Positions 18,567-27,018 of a DNA stretch of 64,000 bases are shown here, piece by piece. A program made the position numbers and the translations under genes. The notes under the pieces were generated by a model. The model was not told where the DNA came from. It did not search any database and saw nothing but the letters and a program-made list of their open reading frames with translations. Numbering within the stretch: the first letter of the stretch is position 1; every line of letters begins with the position of its first letter. The stretch comes from Staphylococcus roterodami (lineage in GTDB: Bacteria > Bacillota > Bacilli > Staphylococcales > Staphylococcaceae), in the NCBI GenBank assembly GCA_022493055.1, contig CP092781.1:2356001-2420000 (forward strand), in the 5' to 3' direction.

Positions 18567-19966
18567 TTAAGTTAAACGTGTATTCGATGATTTTTTAATT
18601 CCAATACCAGTAAAACCATATATGATTGCGATGATAGCACATAAATAACATGGAACTGTCCAAATGAAAAATTGTCCAACTGAGACATGTAGTTGACTTG
18701 CATAATATATACCGGAAGTTCCCCAGGTATAAGTGGTAATACCATCGTACTTGAGTCTTCAAGTGTTCTTGATAAAACCGTTCGAGACACATGATATTTC
18801 TCAAATAAATTTTTCATTAAAACACCAACCATAATAATTACAATTGATGCGACACCTGCAGCAAATACAAGTCCTACACAACAGATAACTGTCATACAAA
18901 TTAGACTACCCACAGAATGAATACCTTTAGAAACTGTGTCTAATAAAACTTCAAGACATCCTGCTTTTTCAACAATACCTGCAAACGCATATCCACAAAA
19001 TATCGTTACTAATATTTGTGTCATACTCATCATGCCACCCTGTTCTAACAAGCTTTTCACGCTTGATGAAACGTGTGATTGATGTATCATTGATTCATTA
19101 AATCCGCTAAATGTCGCTTTGAATCCATCTACCATATTAAAATGATGATTAAAAGTACCCACTGCTATTGCAGACAAACTTGAAATCAACATAGCAGGCA
19201 CTGTTGAAATTTGAAATAATAAACAAATGATTATAACAATTAATGGTAACCATACCCAAATATTTATTTGATATATTTGCGCGAGTTCTGTTAGCAAAGA
19301 TTTAATTTGCTTATCGTTTGAGTGACCATGAAATTGAAAACCAACAATAAACCATACAATTATCCCTATTAAAGATGCTGGAATTGTCGTCCACATCATC
19401 GAGTGTATATGTTTAAAGATATTTACTTTTGTAACAAGGGCTGCTAAATTAGTCGTGTCAGATAATGGTGACATTTTATCACCAAATACCGCACCAGCAA
19501 TAATTGCTCCTGCTGCCATTCCAGGTGTAATACCTAATTGATTTCCTATAGACATTAATGCTATGCCTGCAGTAGATGCTGATCCCCAAGCTGTACCAGT
19601 TGCTACAGATGTAATTGCACTTATAAAAAATGCAGATATTAAAAAATAGCTTGGATTCAATAAATCTAAGCCATAATAAATTAAAGCAGGAACTGTTCCA
19701 GAAAACATCCAACTTCCTACGATTATACCGACTGCTAAAATAATGAAAATGGCAGGCATTGCAGTATTCAGTCGTTCTGCAATGCCTTTTTCCAAATCTT
19801 GCCATGTCAATCCTACACGTTTAGCAATCCATGCGACATAAGCTGAAGAAATGATTAATAACACTTGAATTGGAATGTCAAAAAATACAAATCCAGTTAC
19901 TACTACAATAACCATAACTACTATTGTTGAAATTGATTCTAAAAAGCTTGGTTGTCTTGCCATCAT
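18567..19966 (-). pseudogene. NhaC family transporter gene with a late frameshift
   Basis: A polytopic membrane antiporter of the NhaC/MleN family. The core is intact: ATGTAWGSASTAGIA, GAIIAGAVFGDKMSPLSDTTNLAA and about eleven hydrophobic segments. After residue 414 the conserved family motif should read IPWGTSG but reads IPGELP. Shifting by one base restores WGTSGIYYASQLHVSVGQF, two further membrane stretches and a basic tail ending at TAA 18567-18569. On the plus strand the sequence is CCCCAGG at 18721-18727 where CCCCAAGG would be expected, so one A is missing. Without the shift the frame ends at 18572 with 50 altered residues that lose the last transmembrane part. Function is probably reduced or lost unless this is a sequencing error. 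Confidence 0.8.
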
Positions 19967-20061
19967 ATATCGTCCCCTTTGTTTATTGATGCAAAACCAC
20001 TTTTCTTCAATTTACTTTCCATTAGTACATTTCTATTTGCTTTTTATATTTAAACTAACTT

Positions 20062-21144
20062 TTATTTTAAATATTTATCTAAATCTAGTTTATCCAAACC
20101 AATAGTTTCAACAGTCAATCCTTCTTCAAAGAAATCACGTTCTAAAATTGTTGATGCAATAACAATGACAGCATCAATATTTGGTGTCGGCACATCAATG
20201 ACTTTACCTAAGCTTGACCATAATACTAAACCATATGCAATATCCTCAGTTAAATATCTACTTTCTACATGATTTGGTCCTGGAATTTGAGAAAATACTG
20301 GGCTTGTATTGAATAATCGGTTCAATGGTTCGTCTTCTTTATCACGTTCTAAATAACCACGCTCAATACGTGATTCTTTCGCAGTTGATAATTCAAATCC
20401 TAATCTACGCCCTAAATTCAATCTTTCTAACTCAATTGCATGTAATAATCTTACCGTATGTTTTGTAATACCTTCTTTATATAATGCAAACTCACCCGCA
20501 TAATCAATACGCCCCACATTTAATAAAGTTGGTCCTGGATGTACTTCAGGATTACCATTTTCAAGATTTGTCTTAATTAAACTTTCTTCTTTAACTAAAT
20601 GGTCATAAATATTTGAAACTTTATCATAACAATCATTTAGGCAACTTCTGTCATACGTTGAAAAGAAGATACGACGTACGTTTAAAGATAAATCAACTTT
20701 TGCATTCTCAAAGTCAACACGTGTGCCATACGTTAATGTATTAGCTTCAGCCAATTGAGGTTTAGTATCAATGTGTCTGTCTTCCAAAACGTTCATAAAA
20801 CGAATTGCTCCCATTGCTGCAGCCATGTTGAAGAATATCAACTGATCATTCGTCACATGCTCTGCCATTACATCAGCATAATATTCTATGTATGAAGATG
20901 GGATGATAACTTGCACAATCTCAGCATCTTTTAGCACGTACTCCATATCATCGCTAATATCAGTGAATTCTACAAAACGTTCTTCGCCTTCATTATTAAA
21001 ATCGAATCCACCTTTGTCGATTGCGTTTTGAAATTTATTTATTGATTGATTACGACAATATAATTTAACTTCATGACCTTTGTCTACCATGTCCACTGCT
21101 GCCGTAACCGCACCATTTCCTGATCCTACAATTGCTATTTTCAT
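20062..21144 (-). CDS. NAD(P)-binding opine/octopine dehydrogenase family protein
   Basis: A 360-residue cytosolic oxidoreductase with an N-terminal Rossmann fold (IAIVGSGNGAVTAAVDM, residues 2-18) and a C-terminal octopine/nopaline-dehydrogenase-type helical domain containing HPGPTLLNVGRIDYAGEFALY. It may join an amino acid and a keto acid reductively, but it is not CntM, the staphylopine dehydrogenase, which is encoded with its metallophore operon elsewhere. The ATG at 21144 has GAGGG six bases upstream; an in-frame TTG at 21150 has no spacing. It lies upstream of the NhaC-type gene with a 95-base gap, so the two may be co-transcribed. Confidence 0.82.
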   Translation of the reverse strand: MKIAIVGSGNGAVTAAVDMVDKGHEVKLYCRNQSINKFQNAIDKGGFDFNNEGEERFVEFTDISDDMEYVLKDAEIVQVIIPSSYIEYYADVMAEHVTNDQLIFFNMAAAMGAIRFMNVLEDRHIDTKPQLAEANTLTYGTRVDFENAKVDLSLNVRRIFFSTYDRSCLNDCYDKVSNIYDHLVKEESLIKTNLENGNPEVHPGPTLLNVGRIDYAGEFALYKEGITKHTVRLLHAIELERLNLGRRLGFELSTAKESRIERGYLERDKEDEPLNRLFNTSPVFSQIPGPNHVESRYLTEDIAYGLVLWSSLGKVIDVPTPNIDAVIVIASTILERDFFEEGLTVETIGLDKLDLDKYLK

Positions 21145-21204
21145 AAACAACCCTCTTTCTATCTTTCTTTGTTTAAAAATACATTATACGTAAGACAATA
21201 TAAA

Positions 21205-21231
21205 AATGATGCGAATTCATCACGCATCATT
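21205..21231. other. Perfect hairpin between divergent genes
   Basis: AATGATGCG (21205-21213) and CGCATCATT (21223-21231) form a 9-bp stem with a 9-base loop. It lies 61-87 bases ahead of the opine-dehydrogenase-like start. It may be an operator or a leader hairpin; no known motif was matched. Confidence 0.45.
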
Positions 21232-21388
21232 ATAAATGTTAAGTATATATATCCTTAAATTAACCTATTTAAACGCCAACGTCTACCACTTATTTTTAAA
21301 TTTAATAATTGTTTAATAAACATGTTTATTTTGATTATATTTTGTTATAGTTAAAGATAATATTACAATTTTCAAAGGAGTGTCTAAT

Positions 21389-21811
21389 ATGACAACTGAA
21401 ATGAATGACGTAACAAATCAACAACCGAATCGCAAATCCAATGATGAAAACATTATGGCGATGCTTATCTATTTATTAAGTTTATTCACATCTATTATTG
21501 GTCCACTGATTATATGGTTATTAAAAAAAGATGAATCGAAACTAGTTGATCGTGCTGGAAAAAATTATTTTAACTATACGATTTCTTATATTATTTGGTC
21601 TATCATTTTAGTCATTATAACTTTGATAGGTGTTTTCCTAATTGCTACCGATATTGATTTCATTATCATTATAGGTTTCATCATTACATTTATTGGTATT
21701 TTATCCATATTTGCTTTCTCAATATTATCTTTTGTTTTCACAATTATTGCGTGTGTCAAATATTATAATGGCCAAGAATATGTAATACCTTTAACAATCC
21801 GATTTATTTAA
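21389..21811 (+). CDS. DUF4870-type small membrane protein
   Basis: A 140-residue protein with a polar N-terminus (about 1-24, Asn and Gln rich) and four hydrophobic segments. The pattern ENIMAMLIYLLSLFTSIIGPLIIWLLKKDESKLVDRAGKNYFNY is the DUF4870 signature. The function is unknown. The ATG at 21389 has AAAGGAG at good spacing; the GTG nine bases upstream overlaps that site. It is divergent from the opine-dehydrogenase-like gene and followed by its own terminator. Confidence 0.82.
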   Translation: MTTEMNDVTNQQPNRKSNDENIMAMLIYLLSLFTSIIGPLIIWLLKKDESKLVDRAGKNYFNYTISYIIWSIILVIITLIGVFLIATDIDFIIIIGFIITFIGILSIFAFSILSFVFTIIACVKYYNGQEYVIPLTIRFI

Positions 21812-21860
21812 ACATATTACAAATAAATATTTTCTATTAATTACCTGTTAATCTCATTGT

Positions 21861-21904
21861 AACTTTGGCTATTTTTTATTACAAAATTAGTCAAAGTTTT
21901 TTTA
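21861..21904 (+). terminator. Terminator of the DUF4870 gene
   Basis: AACTTTGGCTA pairs with TAGTCAAAGTT (one mismatch), followed by seven or more T. Confidence 0.75.
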
Positions 21905-21908
21905 TTCT

Positions 21909-21925
21909 TTTACAAAACAATAACA
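21909..21925 (-). promoter_or_regulatory. WalR-type binding site upstream of the ssaA-like gene
   Basis: The minus strand reads TGTTAT-TGTTT-TGTAAA, fitting TGTWAH-N5-TGTWAH. Orientation and distance to the start codon (122 bases) closely match the site before ssaA. Confidence 0.75.
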
Positions 21926-22046
21926 TTCCCCACAAATGAGATTAATTTTGTTAAAGTAACTATTGTCATCAATTGAGATGTGAGAATAAAACAGTCGCTA
22001 CGTTTTATTTATAAAAAAAGATATAGAACTTTGGAGGACTTTATTC

Positions 22047-22556
22047 ATGAAAAAATTAGTAACAGCAACTACATTAACAGCAGGTATCGGTACAGCATTA
22101 GTAGGTCACGCGCATCATGCAGATGCTGCTGAAAATTATACAAATTATAATAACTACAACTACAATTACAACACGACTCAAACAACTACTACAACAACTA
22201 CTACAACTACTTCAACTTCATCAATTTCCCATGCAGGTAACTTATATACAGCTGGTCAATGTACTTGGTATGTATATGATAAAGTAGGCGGAGAAATCGG
22301 TTCTACTTGGGGAAATGCTAACAACTGGGCTTCAGCTGCTCAAAGTGCTGGATTCACAGTAAACCATACACCTTCTAAAGGTGCTATTCTACAATCATCT
22401 GAAGGACCATTTGGTCATGTTGCATATGTTGAAAGTGTTAACAGTGATGGTTCAGTAACAATTTCAGAAATGAACTATAGTGGTGGTCCATTCTCAGTAA
22501 GTTCAAGAACTATTTCAGCTAGTGAAGCTGGTAACTACAATTACATTCATATTTAA
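22047..22556 (+). CDS. SsaA-like secreted CHAP-domain protein
   Basis: A 169-residue secreted hydrolase. It has a signal peptide (1-28), a short Tyr-Asn stretch (31-42), a run of about eleven threonines (43-55) and a CHAP domain with Cys72 (AGQCTWYVY) and His124 (FGHVAYVE). It is a shorter paralogue of ssaA with most of the Tyr-Asn region absent. The start follows TTGGAGG. It is transcribed alone between terminators and is probably a WalKR target through the site at 21909-21925. Thr-tract length is likely to vary among strains. Confidence 0.93.
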   Translation: MKKLVTATTLTAGIGTALVGHAHHADAAENYTNYNNYNYNYNTTQTTTTTTTTTTSTSSISHAGNLYTAGQCTWYVYDKVGGEIGSTWGNANNWASAAQSAGFTVNHTPSKGAILQSSEGPFGHVAYVESVNSDGSVTISEMNYSGGPFSVSSRTISASEAGNYNYIHI

Positions 22557-22618
22557 TAAGTATATAGATACATATCACTTGGACATCTTGTCCGGTAAAT
22601 ATGTTATCAATAACTAGT

Positions 22619-22649
22619 GAGCTTTCCTGTTTAGGATAAGCTCTTTTTT
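22619..22649 (+). terminator. Terminator of the ssaA-like gene
   Basis: GAGCTT-t-CCT pairs with AGG-at-AAGCTC around a 4-base loop, followed by six T. Confidence 0.85.
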
Positions 22650-22812
22650 ATATTCATAATTAATACATCATATTTTTTAGCCTTGTTAAATATATTAATC
22701 ACTCTATCTCACTCTTAAAAGTACGCGCTTACACCGTTGATATGCAACAAATCACGACATAGTTGTATACACTCTAATCTTCTACTATACTAGATTAAAA
22801 GGAGTGAGCTTT

Positions 22813-23766
22813 ATGGAAAAAGTTTATGTTGCTGGTGCCATACCAGAAGTAGGTTTAAAACTTTTACAAGAACATTTTGAAGTTGAAATGTATGAAGGTA
22901 AAGGATTAGTCGATAAAGACACTTTAATTAAAGGTGTACAAGGTGCGACTGCTTTAATCAGTTTATTATCAACTAACGTCGATAAGGATGTTATCGATGC
23001 AGGTAAAGACTTAAAGATCATTGCAAACTATGGTGCTGGTTTTAATAATATTGATATTGAATATGCACGAGAAAAAAATATAGATGTTACAAATACACCA
23101 AAGGCTTCAACAAATGCAACTGCTGATTTAACAATCGGCTTAGTTCTTGCTGTTGCTCGACGCATTGTTGAAGGTGATGAATTATCACGTACAACTGGTT
23201 TTGACGGATGGGCACCTTTATTTTTCAGAGGGCGCGAAGTATCAGGTAAAACAATCGGTATTATCGGTTTAGGAGAAATTGGTAGTGCAGTTGCACGTCG
23301 TGCCAGAGCATTTGACATGGACGTCTTATATACTGGCCCACATCGCAAAGAAGAAAAAGAACGTGAGATTGGTGCTAAATACGTAGATTTAGATACATTA
23401 TTAAAAAATGCAGATTTTATCACTATCAATGCTGCTTACAATCCTAAAATGCATCATTTAATTGATACAGAACAATTTAAAATGATGAAATCTACGGCGT
23501 ATTTAATCAATGCCTCTCGTGGTCCAATCGTGCACGAACAAGCACTTGTTCAAGCTTTGAAACATAACGAAATTGAAGGTGCTGCACTCGATGTATATGA
23601 ATTCGAACCAGAAATTACGGATGACTTAAAATCGCTTAAAAATGTAGTACTAACTCCACATATTGGTAATGCTACATTTGAAGCTCGCGATATGATGTCA
23701 AAAATAGTTGCTAATGCAGCTATTAGCGCAGCTCAAGGTGAAAAGCCACAATTCGTTGTAAACTAA
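22813..23766 (+). CDS. D-2-hydroxyacid dehydrogenase family protein
   Basis: A 317-residue NAD-dependent reductase of the glyoxylate/phosphoglycerate dehydrogenase group. The Rossmann motif GLGEIGSAVARRA is near residue 150. The catalytic Arg in NASRGPIVHEQAL, the Glu in DVYEFEPEI and the His in LTPHIGNATFEAR are all present. The physiological substrate is probably a small 2-ketoacid such as glyoxylate or hydroxypyruvate, but it cannot be fixed from sequence. The ATG at 22813 follows AAAGGAG by eight bases. It is monocistronic. Confidence 0.9.
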   Translation: MEKVYVAGAIPEVGLKLLQEHFEVEMYEGKGLVDKDTLIKGVQGATALISLLSTNVDKDVIDAGKDLKIIANYGAGFNNIDIEYAREKNIDVTNTPKASTNATADLTIGLVLAVARRIVEGDELSRTTGFDGWAPLFFRGREVSGKTIGIIGLGEIGSAVARRARAFDMDVLYTGPHRKEEKEREIGAKYVDLDTLLKNADFITINAAYNPKMHHLIDTEQFKMMKSTAYLINASRGPIVHEQALVQALKHNEIEGAALDVYEFEPEITDDLKSLKNVVLTPHIGNATFEARDMMSKIVANAAISAAQGEKPQFVVN

Positions 23767-23803
23767 ACGCTTAATTATTACTCATTAAATCAAACAAAAT
23801 TTC

Positions 23804-23845
23804 ACCCCGCATGTTGTAAACATACTACAACATACGGGGTTTTTC
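23804..23845 (+). terminator. Terminator of the hydroxyacid dehydrogenase gene
   Basis: CCCCG with ATGTTGTA pairs with TACAACAT and CGGGG, followed by TTTTT. It lies between convergent genes. Confidence 0.88.
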
Positions 23846-23856
23846 GTATAGTTATT

Positions 23857-24981
23857 TTATTTATCTTTCGATTTATATAAGAATTTAGTTTGTCCAGCTG
23901 CTAATGCATTTGGCATCATTTTCATAATACGATTTCTAACTGCAACAACTAAACGACTACGATATTGGGAAATTTTACCAATTTTTCTAGAGCGCTTAAT
24001 TACTTTAGCAGTATGCTTAACTCGTAATTTATCATAACGTTGTAATGCTTTTTCAAAATCATATGAATTAAAGCAATTTACTAATACAATAGCATCTTCC
24101 ATTGCCTGTCCAGCACCTTGCCCCATATTAGGTGTCGTTGCATGGGCCGCGTCTCCCAATAAAATGGTACGTCCATAAACAAAAGATTTTAATGGTTTTA
24201 AATCATAAATGTTATGCAACAAAATACCAGTCTCACTTTGCTTATCTAATACTTCTCTAACTTCGTTTGGATAATGATTAAAGTAAGCTTGTAAGTGTGG
24301 TTTTCCAAATGCACTATATTTATGGTTATTTTCCTTAGTATTAATAGTAATAAACCAATATGCTTGATTATTTAATAATGGAACAATACCTACTCTACCT
24401 TTTCTTCCCCAATATTCTTTTGCACAGTCGGGATGCTTCAAATCGATATCATCAACTAATCCTCTAAAGCATGTATAACCTTGGTATAATACCTTACTGT
24501 CAGTATTTACAGATTGTCTTACTTTGGAATGGATTCCATCAGCTCCAATACATAAATCAAATGCTTCACTTTCTTGATTGGCAAAATGAATTGTTACTTT
24601 ATCTGTATCATTATCGATGTGAGTAACCTCATGTTTTGTGAAAATTGTATCATCTTTAACATATGATTTTATAATTTCAATAAGTGTTTGACGAGGTAAA
24701 GTCACATTTAATGTATTACTTTTTAATTTAACTGTAGATAATGGACGATCTTTGTCATCTAATATTGTCATCGTTGATAAGATTTGTCCTGCATTTTTAA
24801 TACCTTTGGCTAAATCATGATTGCCTAGTTTTTTAAGCACATTATCTCCAATACCTATCCCAGCACCTATTTCATCAATAGAGTCATTTTTTTCAAACAC
24901 TTTAATAGTATGACCTTGTTCTTGTAATAATGCAGCTGCTGTTAATCCACCGATGCCTGCACCTATAATTGCTATCTTCAT
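23857..24981 (-). CDS. FAD-dependent monooxygenase
   Basis: A 374-residue single-component flavin hydroxylase of the salicylate/p-hydroxybenzoate hydroxylase type. The FAD-binding GAGIGGLTAAALLQEQG (residues 7-23), the DG motif in CIGADGIHSKVRQSV and the GD motif in LLGDAAHATTPNMGQGAG are in order. Its substrate is unknown; no ring-cleavage genes lie nearby. The C-terminus is basic (KVIKRSRKIGKISQYRSR), similar to other staphylococcal members. It appears to be transcribed alone. Confidence 0.88.
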   Translation of the reverse strand: MKIAIIGAGIGGLTAAALLQEQGHTIKVFEKNDSIDEIGAGIGIGDNVLKKLGNHDLAKGIKNAGQILSTMTILDDKDRPLSTVKLKSNTLNVTLPRQTLIEIIKSYVKDDTIFTKHEVTHIDNDTDKVTIHFANQESEAFDLCIGADGIHSKVRQSVNTDSKVLYQGYTCFRGLVDDIDLKHPDCAKEYWGRKGRVGIVPLLNNQAYWFITINTKENNHKYSAFGKPHLQAYFNHYPNEVREVLDKQSETGILLHNIYDLKPLKSFVYGRTILLGDAAHATTPNMGQGAGQAMEDAIVLVNCFNSYDFEKALQRYDKLRVKHTAKVIKRSRKIGKISQYRSRLVVAVRNRIMKMMPNALAAGQTKFLYKSKDK

Positions 24982-25233
24982 ATTGTCACCTCTATATTTT
25001 TCATTCTTTCCTATTTTATCACATGCGCTATTGTTTAAAAATGACTCTACTTATCAACTATATATAGTTGTAAGATTTATTTTGCCTAATTTTAACAATA
25101 AAAATGATGGTACAAATGTCAAAAACAATTTTATCCAAAACGAGATTAATGTACATTCAATATCCCTAAACATGTTCAATCTATCGTCTTAAATTATAAA
25201 TTACACCCACGAATATTCCCGTTAAAATACGCT

Positions 25234-25270
25234 AAAGGAGCTTAAAACAATAAATTGTTCCAGCTCCTTT
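25234..25270. terminator. Terminator downstream of sagA
   Basis: A perfect 9-bp stem, AAAGGAGCT with AGCTCCTTT, around a 19-base loop that can pair further (ACAATaaATTGT). Confidence 0.75.
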
Positions 25271-25283
25271 GAACGTCGATGTC

Positions 25284-26060
25284 TTATTTATAATATGTTT
25301 GTCTAATTTCATCTTTCTTTATACCAAACTCTTTATATGACTTGTCCATTAACTTGGCAATTTTATCTGCCCAATAAATATCACTTGCATATTGATGTTG
25401 TGCTGGATTTTCTGGATTCCAACGCATTTGATATAAATTCAATTGATTATTTTCAAAGTATTCATTCCGAATGAACTTAGCTCCACCGATAATCGCCTTA
25501 TCTGGAGATGTCCATTGTTCCTTTTCCGCATAGCTTTTCCCACTGCGTACAGCACTACTATCGAATGCTCCTATACCAAAAAAGTTGTAATAGCGTTTTT
25601 TACCATCTTTAATGCCTTTAGCTAATTCTGATTTACCATTACCAGTTTCAACTAATGCATGGCTTACAAGGTATATGACATTAACCTCATACTTATCTTG
25701 GGCTTCTAGAAAAGTTTTCCCTCGATTCTCTAAAATACCTTTACCTTTTAAAAGCTGGTTAACTTCAGATTCTGACATTGGCACTTTTTCTGTGATATCC
25801 ATGTATTTCATATCACTATCTTTATGTGAAATGGTCATAGCTTTAGCAATTTCATTATTATCTGCTTTAACAAATTTACCATGATCTTCTTTAGTCTGAA
25901 TGATGCCTTTCCCTTGTTGCATCGATACAGCTTGATCAAATGAATAATTTACATCATTTTTAAATAAACTTGTTTCATTAACAATAAGTAACACAGCAAA
26001 TACAACTAAAATGATCATTAATAGTAGTGTTGATATGCGTAACTTGAATTTCTTCTTCAT
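25284..26060 (-). CDS. sagA: Membrane-anchored endo-beta-N-acetylglucosaminidase SagA
   Basis: A 258-residue peptidoglycan glucosaminidase that trims glycan strands. It has an N-terminal transmembrane anchor (about residues 10-27) and an extracellular GH73-type domain. The predicted catalytic Glu138 lies in HALVETGNGKSELAKGI, followed by FFGIGAFD and the IYWADKIAKLM end typical of this family. Length and position match SagA rather than the larger SagB. It starts 20 bases after the small membrane protein gene, so the two are probably co-transcribed. Confidence 0.92.
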   Translation of the reverse strand: MKKKFKLRISTLLLMIILVVFAVLLIVNETSLFKNDVNYSFDQAVSMQQGKGIIQTKEDHGKFVKADNNEIAKAMTISHKDSDMKYMDITEKVPMSESEVNQLLKGKGILENRGKTFLEAQDKYEVNVIYLVSHALVETGNGKSELAKGIKDGKKRYYNFFGIGAFDSSAVRSGKSYAEKEQWTSPDKAIIGGAKFIRNEYFENNQLNLYQMRWNPENPAQHQYASDIYWADKIAKLMDKSYKEFGIKKDEIRQTYYK

Positions 26061-26080
26061 ATAGACAAAACCTCATTTTC

Positions 26081-26332
26081 TTACTTAGACAATAAAAAAT
26101 ATGCCACAACAATCGCTAATATTACGATTAAAAAAGAAGCGTTAACGATTACTTTCATCGTCGTTCTATCTCTGAACATCATATTAAAGACAACTAGACT
26201 AATTGATAATGAAACAGCAAAAAAAGTAATAGCTAATACTAACTTCATCATAAATAAACAAACTAAACCTATGACTAATAAGGTATTAGATATTACAGCT
26301 GACGTTTTTAACATTCTCGAATTAATATGCAC
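26081..26332 (-). CDS. Small membrane protein upstream of sagA
   Basis: An 83-residue protein with three hydrophobic segments (about 12-28, 32-48 and 62-80). It shows no recognisable family. The GTG start at 26332 has AAGGGTGA close upstream, and an internal ATG at 26314 is an alternative. It is directly upstream of sagA on the same strand, with a 20-base gap. A role linked to SagA is an inference from position only. Confidence 0.7.
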   Translation of the reverse strand: MHINSRMLKTSAVISNTLLVIGLVCLFMMKLVLAITFFAVSLSISLVVFNMMFRDRTTMKVIVNASFLIVILAIVVAYFLLSK

Positions 26333-26460
26333 TCACCCTTTTTATTTAAATAACTTACATAATCATAATAATACATGATTTTTCATAGGCCTGTCGATGA
26401 TTGATTCACAATAGCACGTGATTTTTTTGTTTTTCAATATTATTCATTTATTCCAACAAA

Positions 26461-26503
26461 AAGCACCTTTTTCAATTTTTATAGAATTTAAAGAAAGTGC
26501 TCC
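26461..26503 (-). terminator. Possible terminator downstream of the fdhA operon
   Basis: AGCAC and GTGCT close an AT-rich stem with CTTTTTC and GAAA pairing. A smaller hairpin CTACAC/GTGTAG lies beside it at 26503-26521. No long U-run is present. Confidence 0.4.
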
Positions 26504-26544
26504 TACACTGCTTGCGTGTAGAAACACTTTTCATTGTAATAATT

Positions 26545-27018
26545 TTATTCTTCTCTAGACATACCTTTCAACATATTAAGCATGTAAGTTAAACTACGGT
26601 TCATGTCGTCATCTTTCAATACGCCCAATAGACTTCTTATAGTTGTCTTAGCATTTGGACTCGCTTGATTGGCAACGTGTAATCCTTTATTAACTTTATT
26701 TAGGAAGTCGCTTAAATCTGATACATTCAGTTCGCCTAATAAAAATACCATTGAAGCCATATTAGATAATAGCCCTGTATAAATATCTTTATTAAGTTCA
26801 ACTGCAAATTTATTTATGATGACTTGACGTCCTCGAATTGCTCCATTTAATGCATCTAATAGTTTTGCATCATCTAATGTTTTAATGAGCTTGATTGCTT
26901 TTAAAATGCTATCTTTGTTTGCAGCAATTGCTTCAGTAACTTCGTTCAAGCTTTCTAATTTTATTTGTTCTTCCGATTTTTCTAAGCGTCTAATTTTAGA
27001 TGATATTCTCTCAGCCAT
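26545..27018 (-). CDS. DUF1641 protein linked to formate dehydrogenase
   Basis: A 157-residue cytosolic, mainly helical protein of the DUF1641 group. The C-terminal block LHVANQASPNAKTTIRSLLGVLKDDDMNRSL is the family signature, here split into its parts RSLLGVLKDD and MNRSLTYMLNMLKGM. Such proteins are often encoded beside NuoG-like formate dehydrogenases in Firmicutes and may act as an assembly or accessory factor. The start codon overlaps the fdhA stop by one base (TAATG), so translation is coupled. Confidence 0.85.
   Translation of the reverse strand: MAERISSKIRRLEKSEEQIKLESLNEVTEAIAANKDSILKAIKLIKTLDDAKLLDALNGAIRGRQVIINKFAVELNKDIYTGLLSNMASMVFLLGELNVSDLSDFLNKVNKGLHVANQASPNAKTTIRSLLGVLKDDDMNRSLTYMLNMLKGMSREE

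Noticed and set aside
20062-21144. CntM staphylopine dehydrogenase
   Set aside because: Too short and not linked to the cnt metallophore operon; called only as opine dehydrogenase-like.
21843-21863. A second WalR-like pair TGTTAA and TGTAAC before the ssaA-like gene
   Set aside because: The spacer is six bases instead of five and the site lies in the terminator of the upstream gene.
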